Source of the DNA: Algibacter sp. L1A34
GTDB taxonomy: Bacteria; Bacteroidota; Bacteroidia; Flavobacteriales; Flavobacteriaceae
NCBI RefSeq assembly: GCF_009796805.1
Contig: NZ_CP047029.1
Coordinates: forward strand, 186,001-250,000
Direction of reading: 5' to 3'
Length of the DNA stretch: 64,000 nucleotides
Translations under genes and position numbers: made by a program
Notes under the pieces: generated by a model
What the model saw: only the letters and a program-made list of their open reading frames with translations
Database searches by the model: none
What the model was told of the DNA's origin: nothing
In this document: piece by piece, positions 9,379 through 18,666 of the stretch
Position numbering within the stretch: the first letter of the stretch is position 1
Layout of the letters: every line of letters begins with the position of its first letter

Positions 9379-11015
9379 TATTCTAAAACAAATTCTAAAG
9401 GTTCACCAATTGTAAAATTAGGGGCATTAATATCTAGTAATGCTGAAATGGTTGGTGCAATATCTGTAATTTCAGTTTTCTTAACTGTTTTTCCATGTTT
9501 TATACCTTTTCCGAAGAATAAAAGAGGCACATGTGTATCATAATTTAAACCACTACCATGTGTAGAACCCGTTTTTCCGTAGGAAATATAAGCCGGATCT
9601 TGAAGAACTAAAACATCACCAGATCGTTTTTGATTATATCCATTTTGAAGTAATTTTTCAATCCCTACAGTAAATGAAGCTTTCCCCATTGTTGTTGCTG
9701 TGTATGCTTTATAAACATTAGTATAATTAATTATTTCATTAACTACAACATCTTGAACATCTTCTAAATTTAAGTTTAAGCTTTTAATTTTTTCACGGTT
9801 CAAAAATATTTGATTGTTACTTATGTTTTCAATTAAATCTCCAGAGTTAAAAGTTGTTTTCATAAATGCTTCCAACTTTGTTCTCATCGCTTTATTATTC
9901 AAATATCCAGCTGGAATTTTTTTAGATTTCATATAAGCGGGTACATTAATAGCACCGTGATCTGCGGTTAAAAATACCGTATAATTTCCTTTACCAACTT
10001 CTGCATCCAATCCTTTAAAGAAACGCTCTAAATCTTTATCTAAACGTAAATACGTGTCTTCAATTTCTTTAGAATTAACACCAAAATTATGACCAACATA
10101 ATCGGTACTAGAAAAACTAACTGTTAAAACATCTGTAAATTCATCTTTTCCTAAATCTTCGCCTTTTAGGGCTGCTAAGGCAAAATCTGCTATTAAACTA
10201 TTTCCATAAGCTGTTGCTTTCAAAATATCATAACCTCCGTTTGTCTTTTTTAACTCATCTAAATCATAAGGAAATGTTGCTGTTTCTTTTCCTTTAAATC
10301 CGCCTTCAAAATCGTTTAAATCATTTCCACTTTCAGCATAAGTATCAATATCATATAAAGTATTCCATGTTTTAAGATATGATTTTGCACTACCTGATGA
10401 ATTAAATTTTGTTACCCATTTTGGTAATTCATTCATATAAAATGTACTAGAAATAAAATTCCCTTCATTTTTTCCTTGAAACCAATATGCAGCATTCGCT
10501 GTATGTCCTGCAGGTAAAATGGCTCCACGATCTTTAATTGAAATACCGATAGTTTTTCCTCGCATTTGCGTGAACAATCTATTTTCATCAGCAAATGTTG
10601 TTGTTTTCATACGTTGCGAAGACATTTTTCCCGCATCCGTTTTGGTGCCTACGGATTCCATTGAATCGTCTTGAGCGCAATACACCATAGTTTTCAATTC
10701 CTTATCAAACCAATTATTTGCAATAATACCGTGATATTTTGGTGTAGTTCCAGTATAGATTGAAGCGTGACCAGGACCTGTATAAGTTGGTACATAATTA
10801 AAATGATTGTTTTTACAATTAAAGCCTTCATTCATCATACGCTTAAAACCTCCTTCGCCGTACCTATTAGCAAATCTTGTTAAATAATCGTAACGCATTT
10901 GATCTACCACGATTCCAACTACTAGTTTTGGATTAGACTCATCAGATTTGTTTTGTGCTTTAGTCGACAAGCCCAACACAAGGACTACAGCTAAAAGAAA
11001 AATGTTTTTATTCAT
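9378..11015 (-). CDS. pafA: PafA-type alkaline phosphatase (phosphate-insensitive), exported
   Basis: Start chosen at 11015, giving a clean signal peptide (MNKNIFLLAVVLVLGLSTKAQ); the longer frame to 11057 would put 14 residues before it. The mature protein belongs to the alkaline phosphatase superfamily: metal Asp in VGIVVDQMRYDY, the nucleophile Thr in PTYTGPGHASIYTG, and later metal sites in ADHGAINVP and GSGLNYDTHVPLLFFGKG. The KDR triad in ISIKDRGAILPAGH matches the Lys-x-Arg phosphate clamp of Elizabethkingia PafA. PafA hydrolyses phosphomonoesters in the periplasm and is not inhibited by phosphate. The stop overlaps the nuclease start (TAATG). Confidence 0.88.
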   Translation of the reverse strand: MNKNIFLLAVVLVLGLSTKAQNKSDESNPKLVVGIVVDQMRYDYLTRFANRYGEGGFKRMMNEGFNCKNNHFNYVPTYTGPGHASIYTGTTPKYHGIIANNWFDKELKTMVYCAQDDSMESVGTKTDAGKMSSQRMKTTTFADENRLFTQMRGKTIGISIKDRGAILPAGHTANAAYWFQGKNEGNFISSTFYMNELPKWVTKFNSSGSAKSYLKTWNTLYDIDTYAESGNDLNDFEGGFKGKETATFPYDLDELKKTNGGYDILKATAYGNSLIADFALAALKGEDLGKDEFTDVLTVSFSSTDYVGHNFGVNSKEIEDTYLRLDKDLERFFKGLDAEVGKGNYTVFLTADHGAINVPAYMKSKKIPAGYLNNKAMRTKLEAFMKTTFNSGDLIENISNNQIFLNREKIKSLNLNLEDVQDVVVNEIINYTNVYKAYTATTMGKASFTVGIEKLLQNGYNQKRSGDVLVLQDPAYISYGKTGSTHGSGLNYDTHVPLLFFGKGIKHGKTVKKTEITDIAPTISALLDINAPNFTIGEPLEFVLE

Positions 11016-11120
11016 TATAATAGGTTTAAGGCTCAAAAATACATATTTTAAAAACATGTTAATTTAAAATAATCGTTAAATCCGAGTAACTTTTTTTACT
11101 TTAGCACTTCAAATTTAGAT

Positions 11121-11861
11121 ATGACGTACCTACATAATATAGGAGCTTATTTTTTAATGATTGTCGAAATGTTTCGCAAGCCAACAAAATGGGCTGTAAT
11201 GAAGCAATTAATATTAAAAGATATTGACGACTTGATCATTGGATCGCTTGGCATTGTTGCCTTTATTGCCTTTTTTGTTGGTGGTGTTGTTACCATACAA
11301 ACGGCTTTAAATATTGATAATCCATTAATCCCAAAATATTTAGTTGGCTTTGCAACAAGACAATCTATTATATTAGAATTTGCACCAACATTTATTTCGA
11401 TAATTATGGCTGGTAAAGTAGGATCTTTTATTACATCCAGCATTGGAACCATGCGAGTTACCGAACAAATCGACGCCTTAGAAGTTATGGGTATAAACTC
11501 ATTAAACTACTTAGTTTTTCCTAAGTTTATTTCTTTAATGCTATATCCTTTTTTAATATCAATTGCTATGTTTTTAGGTATTCTTGGTGGAATGGCAGCT
11601 TGCGTTTTTGGAGGTTTTAGTTCCTTGGAAGATTATACTACTGGAATACAAATGGATTTTATACCGTTTCATATTACTTATGCTTTTATAAAAACGTTTG
11701 TGTTTGCTTTTTTACTAGCAACGATTCCTTCTTTTCATGGATATTATATGAAAGGTGGTGCTTTGGAAGTTGGAAAAGCAAGTACCACATCGTTTGTTTG
11801 GACTAGTGTTGCCATAATTCTTTTAAATTATTTACTAACCCAAATGCTGTTAAGCTCATGA
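11121..11861 (+). CDS. mlaE: MlaE-family lipid ABC transporter permease
   Basis: A 246-residue inner-membrane protein with about five hydrophobic segments (for example LIIGSLGIVAFIAFFVGGVVTIQTAL and FLISIAMFLGILGGMAACVFGG) and the family signature around EFAPTFISIIMAGKVGSFITSSIGTMRVTEQIDALEVMGIN. MlaE permeases work with an MlaF ATPase and an MCE protein (MlaD) to move phospholipids between inner and outer membranes. The ATPase gene follows with an ATGA overlap (4 bases). No MCE-domain gene follows in this window, so MlaD must be encoded elsewhere. Regulation is not visible. Confidence 0.92.
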   Translation: MTYLHNIGAYFLMIVEMFRKPTKWAVMKQLILKDIDDLIIGSLGIVAFIAFFVGGVVTIQTALNIDNPLIPKYLVGFATRQSIILEFAPTFISIIMAGKVGSFITSSIGTMRVTEQIDALEVMGINSLNYLVFPKFISLMLYPFLISIAMFLGILGGMAACVFGGFSSLEDYTTGIQMDFIPFHITYAFIKTFVFAFLLATIPSFHGYYMKGGALEVGKASTTSFVWTSVAIILLNYLLTQMLLSS

Positions 11862-12625
11862 TTGAAGTCAAAGATTTACATAAATCGTTTGGAGACGCGC
11901 ATATTTTAAAAGGGATTTCCACCACTTTTGAAAAAGGAAAAACCAACCTTATTATTGGGCAAAGTGGATCGGGTAAAACCGTATTTTTAAAATGTTTATT
12001 GGGTTTATTTGATTATGAAGAAGGCTGTATTGCCTACGATGGCCAAATATTTGCTCAACTTACAGAGGATGAAAAGCGAAATATGCGCGCAAAAATTGGT
12101 ATGGTCTTTCAAGGAAGCGCCTTGTTTGATTCTATGACAATTGCCGAGAACGTTATGTTCCCACTACAAATGTTTACCAAACAAAGTAAAAGCGAAATGG
12201 AAGATCGTGTAGATTTTGTTTTAAAACGTGTAAACCTAGATGATGCGCATAAAAAAATGCCAAGTCAAGCTTCAGGCGGTATGCAAAAACGTGTCGCAAT
12301 TGCTCGTGCTATTGTTAACAAACCTAGGTATTTATTTTGTGATGAACCTAACTCGGGATTAGACCCAAAGACAGCTATTGTAATTGATAATTTAATTCAA
12401 GAAATTACAGATGAATACCAAATAACAACCGTAATAAATTCGCATGATATGAATTCGGTTATGGAAATTGGTGAAAAAATCGTATTTTTAAAAGATGGTT
12501 TAAAAGCTTGGGAAGGCTCTAAGGATAACATTTTTAGAACCGATAACGAGGTAGTTACCGATTTTGTGTATTCATCAAACTTATTTAAAAAAGTTCGTAA
12601 AATGTACTTAGAAGAGAATAGTTGA
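11858..12625 (+). CDS. mlaF: MlaF-family ABC transporter ATP-binding protein
   Basis: A 255-residue ABC ATPase: Walker A GQSGSGKT (residues 34-41), Q-loop in GMVFQGSALFDSMT, signature variant ASGGMQKR, Walker B YLFCDEPNSGLDP and the switch His in NSHDM. The SALFDSMTIAENVMFPL wording is typical of the MlaF branch. It powers the MlaE permease encoded immediately upstream (start overlaps the mlaE stop as ATGA). It is expected on the cytoplasmic face of the inner membrane. The next gene converges on it 45 bp downstream, with no strong terminator visible between them. Confidence 0.92.
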   Translation: MIEVKDLHKSFGDAHILKGISTTFEKGKTNLIIGQSGSGKTVFLKCLLGLFDYEEGCIAYDGQIFAQLTEDEKRNMRAKIGMVFQGSALFDSMTIAENVMFPLQMFTKQSKSEMEDRVDFVLKRVNLDDAHKKMPSQASGGMQKRVAIARAIVNKPRYLFCDEPNSGLDPKTAIVIDNLIQEITDEYQITTVINSHDMNSVMEIGEKIVFLKDGLKAWEGSKDNIFRTDNEVVTDFVYSSNLFKKVRKMYLEENS

Positions 12626-12670
12626 AAATTGTAATCATCCTATTCTACTTCTAAAAACAGTTAATATTAA

Positions 12671-14128
12671 TTAATTTCGTTTTATAATTACAACCTTTGT
12701 TTTAAGCTCTTGTTTTAACCAATCTCCAAGTTGTTTTTCTTTTATAATTACCAAGCTATCATTTAGTGATTCGCTCCACTTTACAGTAGCAACATCTAAA
12801 GTATCTGTATTTATAAAATCTTTAGATTCAAGAGTTTTTGCGTAACTAAAATACTGTAAATCGTTGAACCTAACTTTTGCATCGCGCGAAAGATTAGTAA
12901 AAGACACCGTGTTTTTCTCTGCATTTACAACACGAAGTTCTTCTCGTATCACATCAATTTCTGCTCTTAAACTAGAAATAACATGATCTTTTTCATCTAA
13001 ATCCTCAATAGCTCTATCGTAAGCATCAGATATTTTATCAAAACTTCTATTTTTATTACCAAAAATCACTAATTCAAAATCACTAATTTTTGAGTAACTT
13101 TTAACTTCATTTCTCAAATCGGATTCTGTTGCATCCGTTATTTCACCATTAAAATAAAGTGTTATCTTTTTTTCGTTTGAATCTAATGTTCCATTTTGAA
13201 ACCATAATTCTCGATTCATTTTAATTTCATTTGAAATAAAATTGTTGTAATCATTCTCATAACCACTACTCTTCAATACTCTTAAAAAAGTTATGGTTGG
13301 ATAAATCATGACAACCAACGCTACCAACAACGCAAATCTAGCCGTTCGTCTTCTTTTGGCAGAATTAGCATATTTAAGCATAGGAAACCTTAATACTTTA
13401 AGTACAAGAAATGTTGCCAAAGCAATAAAAATAGTATTGATGGTAAACAAATTCATGGCTCCTAAAAAGTAGGTAAAATTACCATGAGCTAAGCCATAAC
13501 CAGCTGTACACAAAGGTGGCATTAATGCTGTAGCAATAGCAACACCAAAGATTACCGAAGCAATGGTTCCTTTTTTAGTACGCGCAATAATTAACGCCAA
13601 ACCACCAAAAAAAGCAATAAGTACATCACGAATATCGGGTTTTACACGACCTAATAATTCTGAAGTTTCTTGATTTCCTAACGGGAAAAACTTAAAAAAC
13701 AAAAATGCCGTTAATAAACTTAGCACAATCATGGTTGCTAGGTTTATTAACGATTTTTTTAAGGTATCAATATCGTTTATGGCAATGGATAAACCTATTC
13801 CCAAAATAGGCCCCATAAGAGGAGAAATTAACATGGCTCCAATTACAACAGCGGTTGAATCGGCATTTAACCCAATAGAAGCGACAAAAATAGAACAAAT
13901 TAAAATCCATGCCGTAGCGCCCTTAAAAGGAATATCGGCTTTAATAGCTTCAATTGTTGCATCCCGGTCTGTATCTTCACGGAAATCTAACAATTCTTTA
14001 AAAAATACCTTAATGCTCTTAAATAATCCTTCTGCGTCTTTCTTTACAGCTTTTTTAGATTCCTCAACATCTTGATTTTTTTTTGCTTGAATCTCTTCTT
14101 CAGAAAAATTGAATTTATGTTCTTCCAT
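12671..14128 (-). CDS. DUF389 family membrane protein
   Basis: A 485-residue protein. The N-terminal 60 residues are charged and cytoplasmic (SEEEIQAKKNQDVEESKKAVKK). A core of about six membrane segments carries the DUF389 hallmark DSTAVVIGAMLISPLMGPILGIG followed by IATALMPPLCTAGYGLAHG. A long C-terminal region (about residues 290-485) is predicted to be soluble, with a short coiled-coil stretch (LDEKDHVISSLRAEIDVIREELRVV). The transport substrate of the family is unsettled. Downstream of manC on the same strand with a 31-base gap, so the two are probably co-transcribed, although no functional link is obvious. Confidence 0.85.
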   Translation of the reverse strand: MEEHKFNFSEEEIQAKKNQDVEESKKAVKKDAEGLFKSIKVFFKELLDFREDTDRDATIEAIKADIPFKGATAWILICSIFVASIGLNADSTAVVIGAMLISPLMGPILGIGLSIAINDIDTLKKSLINLATMIVLSLLTAFLFFKFFPLGNQETSELLGRVKPDIRDVLIAFFGGLALIIARTKKGTIASVIFGVAIATALMPPLCTAGYGLAHGNFTYFLGAMNLFTINTIFIALATFLVLKVLRFPMLKYANSAKRRRTARFALLVALVVMIYPTITFLRVLKSSGYENDYNNFISNEIKMNRELWFQNGTLDSNEKKITLYFNGEITDATESDLRNEVKSYSKISDFELVIFGNKNRSFDKISDAYDRAIEDLDEKDHVISSLRAEIDVIREELRVVNAEKNTVSFTNLSRDAKVRFNDLQYFSYAKTLESKDFINTDTLDVATVKWSESLNDSLVIIKEKQLGDWLKQELKTKVVIIKRN

Positions 14129-14159
14129 GGTTTATTAATTTGCAAAAAACTTTTAAATT

Positions 14160-15230
14160 TTAGTTGCCATGCTTTTCGTTAAGCCTTTTTAAAACTAGTT
14201 TTATATCTTGTTCTTTACTTTTAGGGTAAATTAATAAAGCATCATCATTATCCACTATTATATAGTTGTCCAAACCATCGATAATCACCTTTTTACCAAG
14301 TTTAGTTCTTATCATATTACCTTTAGCATTTTCTACTAAACTTTTAGAATTTAAAATAGCATTATCATCCTCATCCTTATCAAGTTTATCGTATAAACTT
14401 CCCCAAGTTCCTAAATCGTTCCAATCAAATTCTGCCCCTATCACGTAAACATTTTTAGATTTCTCCATGATAGCATAATCTACCGATACGTTTTCTGCTT
14501 TCGGGTAATTTTCCTTTATAAAATCCTCTTCCAATTCGGTATTATAAACTGGAATTCCAGATTCAAATAACTGATATAATTCTGGCTGATTATTTTTAAA
14601 TGCTTTTAAAACACTCTTTGCACTCCACATAAAAATACCTGCGTTCCATAAAAAATTACCTTGGGCAATAAATGCTTTGGCCGTTTCATAATCTGGTTTT
14701 TCTCTAAATTGATTTACTGGTTTAATAACTTTAGTTGAATCTTTATCGAATTCAATATAACCAAAACCTGTATTTGGAAATGTAGGTTGAATTCCTAACG
14801 TCATTAACGCATCATTTTCTGAGCAATAATTAAAAGCTTCTTCTACATTTTTTGAAAACGTTTGTTCATCTTCAATCCAGTGATCACTTGGAGCTACAAT
14901 CATTAAAGCATCCGGATTCTCTTTTTGAATTTTTAAAGATGCATATAAAATACAAGGTGCTGTATTTCTCATGGCTGGCTCTAAAACTACTTGTTTTTGA
15001 GTTACTTCTGGAAGCTGTTCTAAAACCAAATCGTTATAGCGCTCGTTTGTTAATATGTATATGTTTTCCTTAGGAATTAATCGTGATAGACGCTGAAATG
15101 TTTTTTGAATAAGTGTATCACCAGTTCCGAGCATATCGTGAAATTGTTTTGGAAAATCACTTGTACTAACAGGCCAAAACCTAGATCCAACTCCGCCTGC
15201 CATCAATATGGCATAATAATTTTTATTCAT
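14160..15230 (-). CDS. manC: Mannose-1-phosphate guanylyltransferase
   Basis: A 356-residue cytoplasmic nucleotidyltransferase: the pyrophosphorylase loop AGGVGSRFWPVSTSDFPKQF (residues 11-30), then the GDP-mannose type blocks EPAMRNTAPCILYA, APSDHWI, GFGYIEF, FREKP, NAGIFMWSA and the late DWNDLGTWGSLYD. It makes GDP-mannose from mannose-1-phosphate and GTP for surface polysaccharide and glycoprotein synthesis. At 356 residues it is the short form without the C-terminal isomerase domain of bifunctional ManC/AlgA. It is transcribed after the SprT gene (79 bp gap) and before DUF389. Confidence 0.92.
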   Translation of the reverse strand: MNKNYYAILMAGGVGSRFWPVSTSDFPKQFHDMLGTGDTLIQKTFQRLSRLIPKENIYILTNERYNDLVLEQLPEVTQKQVVLEPAMRNTAPCILYASLKIQKENPDALMIVAPSDHWIEDEQTFSKNVEEAFNYCSENDALMTLGIQPTFPNTGFGYIEFDKDSTKVIKPVNQFREKPDYETAKAFIAQGNFLWNAGIFMWSAKSVLKAFKNNQPELYQLFESGIPVYNTELEEDFIKENYPKAENVSVDYAIMEKSKNVYVIGAEFDWNDLGTWGSLYDKLDKDEDDNAILNSKSLVENAKGNMIRTKLGKKVIIDGLDNYIIVDNDDALLIYPKSKEQDIKLVLKRLNEKHGN

Positions 15231-15246
15231 TTTCTACTTTATTTGT

Positions 15247-15272
15247 GCTAGAAACTCAAATGAAATTCTAGC
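15247..15272. other. Short inverted repeat in the manC upstream gap
   Basis: GCTAGAA at 15247-15253 pairs perfectly with TTCTAGC at 15266-15272. No U-run follows on either strand, so it is not a standard terminator. It could be an operator or leader hairpin for manC. Confidence 0.3.
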
Positions 15273-15308
15273 TTATTAATATTATTACTTTATTTCTTTT
15301 TTTAGAAA

Positions 15309-15902
15309 TTAAATTAGTTCAACCTCTGCATTTGGATTAAACAAATATAACCTTCCTGTTTTAATTTCAACACACTCAAATCGTTTTACCCGTTTTTGTC
15401 CCATTTTAAATACGCGACCATTATATAATTTAAAGGTTACTCCTAAGGGTATTTCAAACACATAAGTTTTATCGTTTGGCTCGTCAAATTGCTTTAAAGC
15501 AAACGCTAATTTAATATCTGTATCACTAGAGGCTTTTGGATTTTTAAAATGCTGCGCTAAAAGTGGCAATAGATTATTTGGGAAAATATTTGGGTTTAAA
15601 AATGGTAACATTAAATGCTGAAAAGTGTGCTTCCACTCTAAACCATGGGGTTTTATATATTTACCATAAGCTTTATAGGTTTCAAAATGGGCTATTTCAT
15701 GAATAAGCGTTATTAAAAACCGGTATTCATTTAAATTCGAATTTATTGTTATTTGATGTTTTCCGTTTGGCAATTGCATATAATCTCCATGGCGCGTTTT
15801 ACGTTCGTTTTTTATTTTAACAGAAAGGTTATCATGTGCTAAAAGATTTAAAACTTGAACTAAAGAATTGCTCGGAATATAATTTTTGAGTAGGTTCTGC
15901 AT
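15309..15902 (-). CDS. SprT-like zinc metalloprotease domain protein
   Basis: A 197-residue protein with the zinc-binding HEIAH motif at residues 68-72 (FLITLIHEIAHFETYKAYG) and the downstream conserved PHGLEWKHTFQHLM, which matches the third ligand region of SprT/Spartan-like domains. The C-terminal part (from about residue 150) is a small beta-rich region (GVTFKLYNGRVFKMGQKRVKRFECVEI). This is the place where zinc-ribbon SprT proteins have cysteines, but only one Cys is present. Bacterial SprT-like proteins are poorly characterised; cytoplasmic proteolysis is inferred from the fold. It begins a minus-strand run and is divergent from the ATP-grasp triad. Confidence 0.85.
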   Translation of the reverse strand: MQNLLKNYIPSNSLVQVLNLLAHDNLSVKIKNERKTRHGDYMQLPNGKHQITINSNLNEYRFLITLIHEIAHFETYKAYGKYIKPHGLEWKHTFQHLMLPFLNPNIFPNNLLPLLAQHFKNPKASSDTDIKLAFALKQFDEPNDKTYVFEIPLGVTFKLYNGRVFKMGQKRVKRFECVEIKTGRLYLFNPNAEVELI

Positions 15903-16262
15903 TAAGACAAAAATAATAATTGTTGAAACAACACACTTATTTTTTAAGAGAAAAAAAATAAAAACTTGAAAAACTATTATTAAAAATCTGACGAATCATA
16001 AAATATATTTTTAGTGTTTCCTATATATTAAGATTGCTTTAAATCTTATAAAGATTGCTAATAATTCATAAATATTGGCTAACTTATATTTTTTTAAAAT
16101 TATTTAACTCGTAAATAAATCATCATAAAAAAACAATTACAGTTAAAAAACTATATTTTTTTTAACAAATATTAATAAACCATATGCTTTATTTACTTAA
16201 ATTCACAAAACATTAATTATTTTTCAACAAATACTTATATTTGAGCATAACACTTGGAGCTT
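15903..16262. other. AT-rich divergent intergenic region
   Basis: A 360-base stretch without a gene between two divergent transcription units. It has long A and T runs, and a direct repeat AAGATTGCT at 16030-16038 and 16051-16059 (21-base period, about two helical turns). A good -7 box lies next to the plus-strand gene at its right end. No leader ORF, tRNA or riboswitch core was recognised. Confidence 0.5.
16236..16243 (+). promoter_or_regulatory. Candidate -7 box of the ATP-grasp operon
   Basis: TATATTTG fits the Bacteroidota -7 consensus TAnnTTTG exactly and ends 19 bases before the ATG at 16263. No clear TTTG is found at the -33 distance, so only the -7 element is supported. Confidence 0.4.
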
Positions 16263-17705
16263 ATGAAAGACAATAACCTATTCTCACATTATGAGAAACT
16301 TGCTAGTACTTGGGACGAAATGTATAACGACAATGCCGAATTCAGGAAGCAATATGAAGGTTTTATTAAATATTTAGAAAACACATCGCCTGAAAAGCTT
16401 ACAACGAAAGAGGACCTTGCTAAACAGCTCTTTATGAGTCAAGGTGTTACTTTTACGGTGTATAACGACAATGAAGGTATTGAAAAAATATTTCCGTTCG
16501 ATATTGTTCCAAGAATTATAACGGCTGACGAATGGCAAAAAATAGAAGCAGGTATTAAACAGCGCCTTAAAGCATTAAATCTCTTTATTAAAGATATTTA
16601 TAATGAGCAGTTTATTATAAAAGATGGTATAATCCCTGGTGAACTAATTTATTCTTGTCCTAGTTTTTTACGCGAAATGAAAGGTGTAAAAGTACCGCAT
16701 GATGTTTATGTTCATATTTCTGGTGTTGATTTAATTAGAAATAATGATGGAGAGTTTTACGTTCTTGAAGATAATTTAAGAACACCTTCAGGAGTGAGTT
16801 ATATGCTAGAAAACAGAGAGATCTCAAAACGTTTGTTTCCTGGTATTTTACCAAAAAACAATGTTAGATCGGTATCTGACTATCCAAACTTATTATATAA
16901 AAAACTTAAAGAACTTTCAAAAATAACAAATCCAAACATTGTTCTACTTACTCCGGGAATCTATAATTCCGCGTATTACGAGCATACTACTCTAGCTAGA
17001 TTAATGGGTATTGAATTGGTTGAAGGTAGCGATTTGGTTGTTAAAAACCATTTTGTTTACATGAAAACAACCAACGGATTAAAACAAGTTGATGTTATCT
17101 ATAGACGTGTGGACGATGATTATTTAGACCCGCTAGAATTTAATGAAAAAAGTGTTTTAGGTGTTGCTGGAATTATGGCAGCATACAGAAAAGGAAACGT
17201 AAATATTGTAAATGCACCAGGAACAGGAATTGCCGATGATAAAGCCGTTTACATTTATGTCCCAGACATGATTAAGTATTATTTAGACGAAGAACCTATT
17301 CTAAAAAATATTGAAACCTACCAATTAGGAAGACCAGATGAACTTGCGTATGTTACAAAAAACGTAAAAGAAATGGTTATCAAAAAAACCGATGGTAGTG
17401 GCGGTTATGGCATGCTTATGGGCCATGAAGCTTCCGATGACGAAATTAAAGATTACTTAGATAACGTTAGTAAAAAACCAGAAAACTTTATAGCACAACC
17501 TATTTTAAGACTATCAACTGCACCGTGTTACATAGACGGCAAATTATCGCCGAGATGTATAGATTTAAGACCTTTTGCTCTTTCTGGACGCGATGGTATA
17601 GATATTTGTCCTGGAGGGTTAACACGAGTGGCACTAAAAAAAGGCTCCTTAGTAGTTAACAGCTCACAAGGAGGAGGAAGTAAAGACACTTGGATTTTAG
17701 AATAA
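16263..17705 (+). CDS. Circularly permuted type-2 ATP-grasp protein
   Basis: Start placed at the ATG at 16263; the same frame could begin at a TTG 9 bases earlier. The 480-residue cytoplasmic protein shows the hallmarks of the circularly permuted ATP-grasp family: LEDNLRTPSGVSYMLENRE, VLLTPGIYNSAYYEH, the IKKTDGSGGYGM nucleotide-binding loop, and IAQPILRLSTAPCY with RCIDLRPFAL. The family is predicted to be carboxylate-amine ligases acting on peptides or proteins. It is followed by an alpha-E gene and a transglutaminase gene, a gene trio recognised by comparative genomics in many bacteria. The product is not known; probably an amide-linked modification. Confidence 0.9.
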   Translation: MKDNNLFSHYEKLASTWDEMYNDNAEFRKQYEGFIKYLENTSPEKLTTKEDLAKQLFMSQGVTFTVYNDNEGIEKIFPFDIVPRIITADEWQKIEAGIKQRLKALNLFIKDIYNEQFIIKDGIIPGELIYSCPSFLREMKGVKVPHDVYVHISGVDLIRNNDGEFYVLEDNLRTPSGVSYMLENREISKRLFPGILPKNNVRSVSDYPNLLYKKLKELSKITNPNIVLLTPGIYNSAYYEHTTLARLMGIELVEGSDLVVKNHFVYMKTTNGLKQVDVIYRRVDDDYLDPLEFNEKSVLGVAGIMAAYRKGNVNIVNAPGTGIADDKAVYIYVPDMIKYYLDEEPILKNIETYQLGRPDELAYVTKNVKEMVIKKTDGSGGYGMLMGHEASDDEIKDYLDNVSKKPENFIAQPILRLSTAPCYIDGKLSPRCIDLRPFALSGRDGIDICPGGLTRVALKKGSLVVNSSQGGGSKDTWILE

Positions 17706-17726
17706 TTTCATAAAAAATAAACATGT

Positions 17727-18647
17727 ATGTTAAGTAGAGTAGCAAATAATCTTATTTGGTTAGATAGGTATATGGAACGCGGAAACGGTATTTTAAGTTT
17801 ACTAAAAGTAAATTTATCTACCAATCAAGACTCTCCAGAATTATTTTCTTGGACACCAATTATTAAAAATTACACCGCATATGATAACGAATACCATACA
17901 GAAGATGCTTTAGAATGTATCGACTTTATGGTCTTTAATACAGACAACTCCAACTCTATTCTTAATCTTGTTACAAAAGCAAGAGAAAATGCACGTAGTG
18001 TACAAGAGCACATTTCTAGAGAACTTTGGTTATGTGTTAATAATTACTATCTATTTCTTACAAATAAAGATTTACGAAAAAAACTAGGAGAGGAAGATCT
18101 TGCGCAGTTTTTAGAAGATTTACGCAAACATCATCTTATCTATAACGGAACAACCGATGTTACTCAAGAGCGTGGTACGTCTTATTATTTTATGAATATT
18201 GGTAAATTCTTAGAACGTGTTAATCTAATAGCCGATTTTACTTCGCTTAAACTTACCGAAATTGGAAATACTTCTGATAATTTAGAAAAAAGTTTTTATT
18301 GGAAAAACCTGCTTCTGTCTATTGGAGGTTACCAATTATACTTAAAAACACATAAATCTTCTTTTAACGAAGACCATATTATCGAAATGGTATTTCAAGA
18401 TAAATTATTTCCAAGATCTGTTTATTACTGTGTTAATAAATTAAGTAGAGCTATTACTCGTTTAATTGAAACCAATGAACTAGAAAAAAGCAACTTAGAA
18501 TTTCTAATTGGTAAACTTGAAAGTTCTATAAAGTATACTACTATTGAAAATATTAATGACCAAGGATTAAATAATTTCATACAAAGCATTAAAGAGGATA
18601 TAAGTAATATCTCTAGTAATATCAATGCTGTTTACAACTCTAAATAA
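17727..18647 (+). CDS. Alpha-E domain protein
   Basis: A 306-residue, mostly helical cytoplasmic protein. The N-terminus LSRVANNLIWLDRYMERGNGI is the family signature (LSRxAxxLYWxxRYxERAE), and the repeated NARSVQEHISRELWLCVNNYY and SYYFMNIGKFLERVNLIADF match the two conserved helical repeats. The biochemical activity of alpha-E proteins is unknown; the name comes from their alpha-helical composition and conserved Glu. It lies 21 bp after the ATP-grasp gene and 19 bp before the transglutaminase gene, so the three are surely one transcript and probably one complex or pathway. Confidence 0.9.
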   Translation: MLSRVANNLIWLDRYMERGNGILSLLKVNLSTNQDSPELFSWTPIIKNYTAYDNEYHTEDALECIDFMVFNTDNSNSILNLVTKARENARSVQEHISRELWLCVNNYYLFLTNKDLRKKLGEEDLAQFLEDLRKHHLIYNGTTDVTQERGTSYYFMNIGKFLERVNLIADFTSLKLTEIGNTSDNLEKSFYWKNLLLSIGGYQLYLKTHKSSFNEDHIIEMVFQDKLFPRSVYYCVNKLSRAITRLIETNELEKSNLEFLIGKLESSIKYTTIENINDQGLNNFIQSIKEDISNISSNINAVYNSK

Positions 18648-18666
18648 CTGATTAACAATCGCAATC

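Noticed and set aside
15247-15272. Terminator between sprT and manC
   Set aside because: 7-bp stem but no U-run on either strand; kept only as an inverted repeat.
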